Source of the DNA: Paralvinella palmiformis | Lineage: Eukaryota; Annelida; Polychaeta; Terebellida; Alvinellidae | DNA: 64,000 nucleotides | Direction of reading: 5' to 3' | Assembly: GCA_025642065.1 (NCBI GenBank) | Contig: JAODUP010000418.1 | Coordinates: 296,847 to 360,846 of the forward strand | Shown here: piece by piece, positions 52,301-64,000 of the stretch | Numbering within the stretch: the first letter of the stretch is position 1 | How the letters are laid out: each line of letters opens with the position of its first letter | Translations under genes and position numbers: made by a program | Notes under the pieces: generated by a model | Told to the model about the DNA's origin: nothing | Database searches by the model: none | What the model saw: only the letters and a program-made list of their open reading frames with translations

Positions 52301-54070
52301 CAGTGTATGTCAACATTGCACATATTATTTATGGCTAAATCAATTATCACTTGGCTAAAAGAATTTTGGCTCTTTACGCTTTAGTCAAATTAGCTAAATG
52401 AGATTTTAGCTCCATACGAGCAATGTTATAAAATAAATAATATATTTGTATATCCTGTAGATATAACAAGCTACGATCTTCAAACATATGCTTAATTATA
52501 CAAAGATTAAAAAGGCTTTTAATACGGACAGGCTTAGCATTCATTCTAAGAACTTATATTAGTTTTTATATCTCACAATAACAGTGAAGAGTTAACAACA
52601 TTTCATCATAGACCACTTATTTATTCAAAATATAACAATATAGGCATATGTCATAGCAAAGCTCAATATCTGCATGCACCTACTGTATATAATCATGTAT
52701 AAGTAGATATATTTTGGTAGGGAAAAGGGAGTTTCCAGAATCACCTCGACCTACACGTGCATCACATTTCCTACTAGCTGAAGGAAAGATGTTTTCGACC
52801 ATCCTTGACACGCAACACTATAGGATTCGACCAAATAAGAGCCAGAGTTGGAATAAAATCATCACATCATAGCTTACTAATCCATTATTAATCAATAAAT
52901 AATGAATAATTTTTACCAAACTGTTACTTGGATATCACAAACATGCCGGTCTTTATGTAATAATACTCGATAGTCATGTGCTGTTACCTACTAGTACCCC
53001 TAGATGAGCTGTGAAACAATGAATTAATAACACTTGCCAACTGAAGTTACAACCAGGCATGTTTGTGTGACAAGTTTGTTTATTAGTTATAACATAAAAG
53101 CGAAATCCGAGTGTGTATATATATTGTTGCTGGTGAAGAGATTAATATATTTACGACACACTTGCAGACACCACAAGTTTGAAGCGAGACCAAGAGCTTG
53201 AAACAACTGGATCAACTTTTTGTCAATGATGATTCGGACTTTGAGGGATTTTAAGTCAATACCTGACTTCAACTTATACAGTGAGCATATGCATGAGGAA
53301 AGAATTACAGGGTCAAGAATTGACTGCTACTTATCTGCCAGGTCAACTTATATGCAAGTATATACAGTAACACTAACAGTCTCCTTTATTTTACAGTTAA
53401 CGTATCTTGTCATTTTCATGACAGGAATGCTGATTTGAAAAGGTTGCATTAATAGTACAGATTTAATGAAACTGGCAATGCTTAGTAAATTTAGATGTAC
53501 ATAATTGGCTAATGATTTGGTGCCTATTCAGACTAGCCACTAGCTCTAGAGTCTAGTAGCTGACTATGGAGTATGGGGTCTGGAAGGTTTATCCTGACCT
53601 ATCTGTAGTGTTAGTGTAGGATTAAGGATACAATTACTGAATTAGATCTAATACATCTATATCTATCTATGGCACGTAACGAAATACACATAAACAGACA
53701 CATGACATATATAACAAACTACAACTCTGGCAAAACTACGGCACAAACATAGATCTAGTAGGCTAGATATACAACAAAAAGCCTAACTCACCAGGTACTT
53801 GACGGCTTTAATATCATCAAACACGCCATCTTCGTTCGACGAATTTCTCGCCGAACTCTGAATCGGTACGACGTCATCTTTCGCCATCAAATCCTGGTAA
53901 AAGTGCTCGGCGTGTGACTCGTGTACCTCTGGCTCGCTGATTACGGGCCTGATAACTTCCCTGACATCCATTCTGGAATAACAACAGGAACAGGCGAAAA
54001 GGAACACGCTGACGGCCACGTAGGTCGTCAACCTTGGCAGGGGAATTCGTCCCAGTAATATGATCGGCAT
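39673..54070 (-). CDS. AMFR: autocrine motility factor receptor (gp78), ER RING ubiquitin ligase
   Basis: Thirteen minus-strand exons join in one frame (2,133 nt, 710 residues plus stop): 54070-53792, 50094-50002, 49333-49169, 47880-47725, 46353-46180, 45596-45463, 44613-44503, 44403-44198, 44043-43931, 43388-43263, 42846-42578, 40303-40202, 39877-39673. All have GT-AG ends and phases agree. The start MPIILLGRIPLPRL matches the family N terminus; an upstream in-frame ATG (about 54157) is less likely. Order: membrane region (residues about 8-310), RING-H2 (C350 to C387), CUE domain (about 476-517), Ser/Asp-rich linker, Ube2g2-binding G2BR (about 622-648), and p97-binding VIM at the C terminus. 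Family role: an ER membrane E3 in ER-associated degradation, working with UBE2G2 and VCP. Against vertebrate gp78, about nine residues are missing at the exon 1/2 junction, so a small exon may be unfound in intron 1. Confidence 0.95.
41631..41958. mobile_element. hAT-type MITE in AMFR intron 11
   Basis: The ends CAGACATGGGGAATT and AATTGACCCCATGTCTG are inverted repeats; the perfect 8-bp duplication CCAATTAT lies at 41623-41630 and 41959-41966. The AT-rich interior shares blocks with the copy at 49559-49840, in inverse orientation. Confidence 0.9.
42388..42540 (-). repeat. SINE family A, old diverged copy
   Basis: Retains the order TTTTTATGGCCACCTTTGT, AGGCTTATTAGGCC, GATCTGAACCC and GTGCTAG seen in the family, with many substitutions. 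It lies in AMFR intron 11 and is the most diverged copy in the window. Confidence 0.55.
43263..43388 (-). other. AMFR: AMFR CUE domain core (exon 10)
   Basis: ARQVQDVFPSMPLDTILNDL.. through NIVEGRLQYPP is the ubiquitin-binding CUE domain. The usual Met-Phe-Pro is VFP here, a conservative change. The exon is 42 codons, phase 0 on both sides, with a perfect CCT/GTAAGT donor. Confidence 0.9.
44198..44613 (-). other. AMFR: AMFR RING-H2 domain (exons 7 and 8)
   Basis: The zinc ligands run C350-x2-C353, C365, H367, H370, C373, C384-x2-C387, a complete C3H2C3 set. The intron (44502-44404) splits the domain between H370 and C373. CLRSWLEQDASCP is almost identical to vertebrate gp78. The exon 8 end carries NHFFHFDG, another family signature. 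Confidence 0.95.
46952..47693. mobile_element. TTAA-flanked MITE, copy 2 (AMFR intron 4)
   Basis: Starts TTAAAGGAACAGTTCACGCC and ends GGCCAACTGTTCCTTTAA. It shares the interior ATCATAGATA.A.GGAAATAAT and CAGCACCCAC blocks with 20129-20729 but is diverged and about 140 bp longer. Confidence 0.75.
48157..48212 (-). repeat. SINE family A, short fragment
   Basis: ACTTTTGTGCACAGGCTAGG and CCTCCAAAGGTAATGAGGCG match the family body; the rest is missing. Confidence 0.6.
49559..49840. mobile_element. hAT-type MITE in AMFR intron 2
   Basis: Begins CAGACACGGGTCAATT and ends AATTGACCCCATGTCTG. The flanks GAATTGAT and TAATTGCT agree at 6 of 8 positions, so the target-site duplication is decayed. Same family as 41631-41958, inverted relative to it. 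Confidence 0.8.
50190..50545. repeat. dispersed repeat family C, copy 2
   Basis: Matches 25548-25925 over its length (see that entry); here the internal C-runs are shorter. Lies in AMFR intron 1, same orientation as copy 1. Confidence 0.8.
51238..51360 (-). pseudogene. pogo/Tigger-type helix-turn-helix remnant
   Basis: The minus strand reads FTFIEKMQAVTRDKQC.. through SIPESTFHDWIRDE, which fits the N-terminal helix-turn-helix of pogo/Tigger transposases (the 'IPESTLRGW' type ending). The open frame extends to 51145-51513, but nothing else in it is recognisable and no catalytic domain follows. It is a fragment in AMFR intron 1. Confidence 0.5.
51514..53791. other. AMFR intron 1, 5' part; nothing else recognised
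   Basis: AT-rich intron sequence without a recognised repeat family. A missing small AMFR exon encoding part of a membrane segment might be hidden here. Confidence 0.4.
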
Positions 54071-54240
54071 CTTGTCTAATTCCGGCAAAACCACTCGATA
54101 TCGGGTCTGATTTTGGTGAGTTATCGCCTCGTCGCCGCTACGACAATAATCGGCCAACAGTTGGGCGTATTTCGTCAGAAACAGTCATTTCTCACCAATA
54201 ACAACAACATGGCCGCTTCCGGTTCTCCTGATCGTTATGG
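54071..54240 (-). promoter_or_regulatory. AMFR 5' UTR and probable promoter
   Basis: An ETS-type site, CCGGAAG, lies on the minus strand at 54222-54216, next to GCGGCCATGTTG, about 145 bp upstream of the start codon. The segment is GC-richer than its surroundings. ETS-type sites close to the start site are typical of housekeeping genes; the assignment is inferred from position. Confidence 0.45.
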
Positions 54241-56973
<2,733 letters not shown>

Positions 56974-58892
56974 ATGTTGCTCGACACAGAAGATAACTTC
57001 ATACAAACGGCAAGCGGTCGGACAATAGGAAAAGACCCATTAGCTGCGGCCATAGTTTCTTTAATGGTAAGGTTTTTTTTTAAATTTGTTGTAGTACTAT
57101 CTAGTACTTGGTGTTTCTGAAAGATTTTATATCGTTCTGGTTTTGGTTGACTTATTTCTTTACAAATTTTAAGGATTCCCCATCATTTGATTATTTTCCG
57201 AATACAGCTCAACCACTGAATCTTCTGTCCAATGCGGCAATTTCTTTTTAGACTTTCCTAGTGGTTTCGACACTGTTAGTCAACGCGTTAGGCTGGATGG
57301 TAATGAGGACAACCGACGGATTCCAAAATCAACTCCTGGACTATATCGTTGCGAATCTTTTCCTGCTCGGCTACGCCCGGGGAGCGTGCTGCACAACGCT
57401 AGCCACGGTAAACACCTGGTTGCTCCGGCGATGGACTCTCGGCGAGGCCATTTGCGAAGCTTGGCTAGGCTTTCAGCAGGCCAGCGAGTGTCTCTCGGCC
57501 TGGCTCATACTCGGTCTCGTCGCTGATCGTTGGCTATACTTCCGGCACCGGTCGCTGTATCGCTGCTGCGGACGGAAGCAGCGGTTCGTCGTCTTGGCGT
57601 GCGCGTGGTTCTTCTGCTTGGCCATCAGTCTTCCCGTGTTCCTGAGCTTTGGTCTGCCGGCTGCTGCCGATGCTCGCATACCGGGATCGCCGCACATAAA
57701 GATATGCCGTATGCCGGAAAACCTGTCCTATGCCATCTATTGGGCCGCGTTCGCATTGCTAACCCCGATGGCCTTATCGTTGCTGTTCTACATCAGACTA
57801 GTTGTCGTGGTACGGAAAAAGCTGCTCTTTGAGGTTCAAGACGTTAGAACCAACACCTCGGAGCCGATCGTCGATAGAAGGGCAAGTAGTGGCCTCGAAC
57901 CGATTGCCATTCACAGGTTGGAACCAAGGAACTCAGCCGATGACACAATTCCAAACAAGGAAAGCGGCGTAGACATTCTGCCGCAGAAATGGTGGCAGAT
58001 GAAAACGACGGTAATTAGGAACACACTCAGTCCTCTCGATCATCACGTAAATGGTGGCAAACTGGGCGGGTCCTTTAGGAAAAGTCAAAATCCTAGGTTA
58101 TCACTGGATCTACTCTTCCCGAGTCAGAGAAACGATATTCACCTGAACGAATTAAGAACACACACGAAGATAAAAAAGAACGCGGTAAATTTCCAAGTTC
58201 GGCAAGGATTCGGCGAGATAAAACGCCAGAAGAAGCAATCGGGAAACAGTGAAGACGAGGAGGCTGTATCCAGCAACGGGTCGCCCGATCAGCGCCAGGA
58301 ATTCGGTTTCGAAGCGCGCATCTTCAGCCATAACCCGCAACTCTTGCCAAACGTAGCGGAGATAGAACCACCAGAGGACATCGTGAGAAACGTATCTCGT
58401 AATAATCATCTGCAACATATGGAAAGCCAGGCATTGCCATCGACTGAGAAGGGTGACGCTAAAAAGTATGATGGTTATATTGATGATGAAGATTATGATG
58501 GTAGTGATGGTAGCGATGATGATGATGATGATGATAATGATGATGATCAGCAGGAGGACGATGACGAAGCCAAAGATGATAAAGGCGATACAACGGGCGG
58601 TGTAGATCACGCGAACTACGAAACGCTCAAGAGACTTGCCATTATTATTGCCACATACTGCGTCTGTCGGTTGCCTTTATACGTCAGTTATCTGCTGATG
58701 ACGTCGTGCAACGGCTGTAGCGTCACTTCCGCCATCCACGATGCACTGCTGGTGCTCTCCCAGCTGAACGACGCCATCAACCCGATCACATACATGATGA
58801 CGTCATCGCGGTTTAGAACGGCTGCCAGGCTGATTCTTCGGAGAAAAAGCCCAAATTCGGAGGTGAGCAGCTGGGTAGAAACGCGCAGCTGA
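56974..58892 (+). CDS. rhodopsin-class (class A) orphan G protein-coupled receptor
   Basis: Two exons: 56974-57066 (31 codons, ATG in CAAAATG context, donor ATG/GTAAGG) and 57252-58892 (acceptor TTTTTAG), 577 residues. The junction falls inside TM1 (AAAIVSLM then TFLVVSTLLVNALG). Class A landmarks: N in TM1, C99 at the top of TM3, an Asp-Arg-Trp (123-125) in place of DRY, a Cys in extracellular loop 2 (KIC), CRLP in TM6 in place of CWxP, and NPITY (541-545) in TM7. No retinal-binding Lys, so not an opsin. The third intracellular loop is about 270 residues, with an Asp-rich tract at about 443-475. The tail is short (about 30 residues). Ligand unknown; I cannot place it in a subfamily. Confidence 0.85.
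58485..58575 (+). repeat. (GAT)n-rich coding tract for poly-Asp
   Basis: Near-perfect GAT triplets inside the receptor's third loop encode a run of Asp with scattered Gly, Ser and Glu. Triplet purity suggests length variation by slippage. Confidence 0.85.
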
Positions 58893-60599
58893 TGTAACTC
58901 AGTTTTGTTTCTTCTTCTTCCGGACATGTTTCTTACTTCATAACGCGGATACGTTATTAGACGAGATATACGGGAAACTGTCTGGTTGCCGTTGCTGTGT
59001 TGCAATACCCTAATTATGCCAGGGTTATGTTAGACATTTTGCAATCATAAATAATAATAAAAAATAATATTTGGGAACCATTCCAATTAGCATTTTGTTG
59101 CTTTTCTTATTTACACTCGTTGTTTTATTATAATTGGCGTTGTTGTTGAACAGGGTGGTGGTGGTGGTGGTGGTGGTGTGCTTTATGTTCGAGGGAGAAA
59201 ACAATATTGTTTGTTATTGTCGTTGTTTCTTCCTTCCCCAGTATCTCTCCGACCTATTGGCTTTTAATACACTGGTAGAACTCCGCCCCTAATCGTTTGG
59301 CTGTGGTATACTTAGACTCCAAACTATTCCCGGGTTCGTCAGTGTGTGAATTTCAATTTAACAACAACAACAAAACAAAAAACACGAACTAATATTAATG
59401 CACTGTCCTGGCCGGCATTGGACTTTGTGCTATGAAAAAAGTAAGTCAAATATTGGCTAGAAGGGAATCCATTGCCCGGTTACTTATGCATGTATTCAAT
59501 GATGTTTATCTGCACCGGGGTTACAGGTACGCGATTAGTTTTTTTATAAATGTTTCGACCATTTGCATGCTATGCTAATTTCCCAGGTATTCCAATCTAC
59601 CTCACTACATTATTCCTAGCATAGATAACTCACATTAAGTTGGTCTTATCGTTGTTTCGATTAATTGAATTTGAACTGGACTAGTTTTAAATGGGCTTAA
59701 GCTGGATTTTATGCGATCAGCAACGCAGTTGGGTGAAAAGCGGGTCTTAGATTTGGATATATCGAACTTCGCATTAATGCGATACCCAAACATATGTATT
59801 TGTTTGTTTGATGGAGCTAGGGAGGAATTCACCGATCGTCACTGAACAAATATATTTTTGCTACAAGTGATAGATACAATTAAAAAAAGAAACCGATAGG
59901 TATATAATGCAAACATTAAAACAGTCCTACATGTATAAATATTTAAAAAATGCATACATATGCACATAAATTCATCGTTATCAGATCACCCGGTCACCCA
60001 CAAGTGCACACGCCCACTCAGACTACACCCTCCACATACATTTCTTTATAGCCAGCTAACAGCTAAACAGGGTGATTTATTTCCCTAAGAATGGCACAGC
60101 TCCTATCACCAATGACCTAATGACCGAAAGGTCATTAGCATTTTCGAATTTAGTAATGTCTGTAAATGCGGACATATGATGTCACATCGATTTCTATAAG
60201 AAAGCCCCCCCCCAACAGAGGTCACCTTATACAAGTAGCTGGTCATGCTTCAATAACCGGAGCTGCACTCAAAACGTTGAACTAGCTAGATTTGCTTCAG
60301 TCTAATCGTAAATATACCTAACTACGTATTCGTGTCCAGAAATGAGACCTAATTGCTGATAACGGGCCAACTGATTTGTACTGATCATCATTTCTATATT
60401 ACAGTCAGACACTAATTTACCATTGCCGCCAATAGGACTCGACGTGCTTTAACAGAGAAGACATTTCTCGGCACGACAGCCGTTCTGCTTCAACGAAGTC
60501 GAGCCCCGTCGTCCCCCAAAATAGATCCTACGTTTGTCGAAGTCCACACAGAAAGTCTACGTCGGTGTAAGAAGAGTAGGTCCACAGGGGAAGTCCAGG
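58893..60599. other. intergenic between GPCR and transporter genes
   Basis: A candidate polyadenylation signal AATAAA lies at 59056-59061, about 165 bp after the receptor stop. There is a (GGT)n run at 59156-59177. No other feature recognised. Confidence 0.45.
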
Positions 60600-62161
<1,562 letters not shown>

Positions 62162-62397
62162 GTAAGGCATCTGAACCGAAATATTTGATGTTTACAAACC
62201 TGTACGATGAGTTGGCCATACTTATCTGTGGTGATGTCATATTTCAGAATGTTATTTTGTTAAGCTAAGTGTTAAATAAAATGAATCTGTTGCTCGTATA
62301 GAAAATATTCATGTCTAATAGAAAAGGTTCTGACCCAATACACACAGAAACTGCTTTTGTTTTGTCTTCGAGATACACAGGTTAAAGAAAAGCGCCA

Positions 62398-62482
62398 AAC
62401 GATGCCACCACCTTATCTGGCATGGACGAGTTCTGACTGAGAAACAAAGTCACTAAGATATAGAACATTTATATATAATCCA

Positions 62483-62559
<77 letters not shown>

Positions 62560-62605
62560 ATAAAAAATTTTAATTTTTTTTTTTAAAAAAATTTATAAAA
62601 ATTAG
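62398..62605. other. spacer of the inverted duplication, AT-rich
   Basis: About 80 bp of unique sequence followed by (TA)n at 62486-62550 and A/T runs to 62605. The unique part has no mirror image on the other side. Confidence 0.9.
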
Positions 62606-62840
62606 GGGCCTTTTCTTTAACCTGTGTATCTCGAAGACAAAACAAAAGCAGTTTCTGTGTGTATTGGGTCAGAACCTTTTCTATTAGACATGAATATTTT
62701 CTATACGAGCAACAGATTCATTTTATTTAACACTTAGCTTAACAAAATAACATTCTGAAATATGACATCACCACAGATAAGTATGGCCAACTCATCGTAC
62801 AGGTGTGTAAACATCAAATATTTCGGTTCAGATGCCTTAC

Positions 62841-62984
62841 CTGTTAACGCGCTGTATATAAAATACAACGATCCGATTGTAGGAGCAAACGCGGATAATG
62901 TTGTAGCAACGGCATACAGAAGAGCAAATGTCATAGCAACCGGTCTACATCCATATATGTCTATGAATGGACTGATAAAACCAC
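62841..62984 (-). CDS. inverted second copy of the transporter exon 2
   Basis: 144 nt on the minus strand with the same acceptor (ATTTCCAG-type) and donor (ACAG/GTAAGG) as 62018-62161. The encoded 48 residues are identical; I count two nucleotide differences, both at third positions (ATA/ATC Ile, GCA/GCG Ala). It belongs either to a second gene copy entering from the right or to an assembly fold-back. Confidence 0.75.
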
Positions 62985-62991
62985 CTGGAAA

Positions 62992-63450
62992 TAATAATAA
63001 TAATAATAATAATAATCTTAATAAAGCGCCATCACTAGCAGGAGCCATTCAAAGGTGCTGTACAATGATACCCCAAATAATATCTCTATAAGAGATTTAA
63101 AAGATAATTATTGTTTATCTGTGAAAGCAACATTGAACGGGTTTGCTTTTAGAACGTATTTAAAATGTCCAAGAGACGACGCATTTCTAATAAATGCCGG
63201 CAACCTATTCCACAAATTGGGCGCCGCAACACTAAACACACAATCACCACACGACTTGAGCACGAACCTGCAGTACTATCCCACTCGATGATCTGAGTTT
63301 TTAGGATGAATTTATTTTAACGGACACCGATTCACTCAGGTATTCAGGTGCCATATCATTGATAGATTTACAAGTTATTAATCAAATCTTGAAATGGACG
63401 TCCTGTCTAACAGGTAGCCAATTTAGTTGTTGAAGAATTGAGTTGATATG
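62992..63450 (-). pseudogene. inverted copy of the LINE 3' end
   Basis: Mirror of 61550-62010 with fewer TTA units and scattered base differences. Confidence 0.6.
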
Positions 63451-63895
63451 ATCATATTTTCGAGTAGCTGTCGCCACTATCTGAACTGCACTAAATCTGA
63501 TCGAACCACTAGTTCTGAATTCGCTGAAGGCGATTAATTAATCAGGTATGCCATATGACGGGGAGTTACAACGGTTCGCTCCATTTCGATCAATTGTTGA
63601 TGTTCAAATAGAGTAATTACGTGGGGCTGACGTGATTTGACACATCATTACACGATAAACATAGTTTTCCATTAGTTGGTTAGAGTATTGGGCTACCAAA
63701 CTTCAGGTTGTGATCAGGGCTGAGGGTAAAAACCAATCAACCAACCACTAACTGTTTGTTAAACAATATAATAACGGACACACACACATAATACTTTTCC
63801 TCCTTAAATCTGATCAAATGTGGATTATTTTATTTTTTTTGTTTTTTTTTTTGTTTTTTTTTTTTTTTTTTGTTGTTTGTGTTATTTATGTATAA

Positions 63896-64000
63896 TAAGG
63901 CACAGGCACAGAGAATCTCGAACCGTGAATCCCTAAGCCGCCAAGCAAAATCACAATGCTAATCACATTCAGCCGTGGAGTTTGGGAGTAGAACACCCCA
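63896..64000 (-). repeat. repeat family B, inverted copy in the right arm
   Basis: Reverse complement of 60918-61021, from GGCACAGGCACAGAGAATCT to the window end. Confidence 0.8.

Larger units (their letters stand above)
45463..54070 (-). other. AMFR: AMFR membrane-domain exons 1-6
   Basis: Exon 1 gives the first hydrophobic segment (TTYVAVSVFLFACSCCY). Exon 2 carries GIINMAVCCLILLV and IVFGELRV. Exon 3 has KFWNFAFYKFIFIFGVMNVQ, the best-conserved block, ending LCKDRFEY. Exon 4 begins LSFSPATP and has two hydrophobic stretches. Exon 5 has RYAIHLWDL, and exon 6 MASLVICMQLRYLF followed by a basic RRYRRHKNRLRV that should lie on the cytosolic side. Confidence 0.9.
62606..64000 (-). repeat. right arm of the inverted duplication (reaches window end)
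   Basis: Reverse complement of the left arm, still matching at the last base of the window, so its true end is not visible. Contains a T-rich patch at about 63790-63885 in place of the left arm's CA tract. Confidence 0.95.

Noticed and set aside
54071..54157. Extended AMFR N terminus from an upstream in-frame ATG
   Set aside because: Family members start at the MPxxxxxR-type segment matching the downstream ATG at 54070; the extra 29 residues are hydrophilic and unlike relatives, though not strictly excluded.
58152..58610. 152-codon minus-strand frame with poly-Ile
   Set aside because: Antisense shadow of the GPCR third loop and its GAT tract.
57252..58892. Opsin identity for the receptor
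   Set aside because: The TM7 position that carries the retinal-binding Lys in opsins is not Lys, and the overall motif set fits a non-opsin class A receptor.

Overview
This is a window of animal nuclear DNA. The protein-coding genes have introns with GT-AG junctions, there is no operon layout, and the space between genes is packed with microsatellites, minisatellites, tRNA-derived SINEs and small DNA transposons. The repeat style (SINEs with a tRNA-like head, TTAA- and 8-bp-TSD MITEs, heavy CA/GA/TA tracts) and the invertebrate-like AMFR point to a lophotrochozoan, most likely a marine mollusc. That placement is inference; no marker in the window fixes the species.

Layout. 1-16 kb: no complete gene; four different minisatellite arrays (units of 34, about 32, 118 and 43 bp), SINE copies, and a CpG-richer stretch (about 2.75-8.15 kb) holding one plausible exon of a Tyr/Pro-rich protein on the minus strand. 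17-18 kb: first exons of an unrecognised minus-strand gene, one of them a 27-bp microexon. 18-29 kb: repeats (a TTAA MITE, a hAT transposase relic, SINEs, a 116-bp tandem duplication). 29.4-36.5 kb: minus-strand gene for a protein with three copies of a Cys-x2-Cys / Cys-x2-Cys module, a large exon with SUMO- and CtBP-type motifs, and a candidate 5' exon and promoter near 36.35-36.5 kb; its long first intron holds a hAT MITE, a pogo/Tigger relic and a broken THAP-domain copy. 39.7-54.1 kb: a complete 13-exon AMFR (gp78) ubiquitin ligase gene, minus strand, reconstructed as an uninterrupted 710-residue frame. 57-58.9 kb: a two-exon rhodopsin-class GPCR with a very long acidic third intracellular loop. 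60.6-64 kb: the first two exons of an SLC16-like (monocarboxylate-transporter-type) MFS gene; the second lies in a long inverted duplication whose right arm runs to the end of the window.

The genes show no sign of acting together. AMFR works in ER-associated degradation, the Cys-module protein looks like a nuclear co-regulator, and the GPCR and the transporter are membrane proteins. The strongest points for follow-up are the near-identical inverted duplication at the right end, which is either real or an assembly fold-back, and the triple Cys-module protein, whose family I do not recognise.
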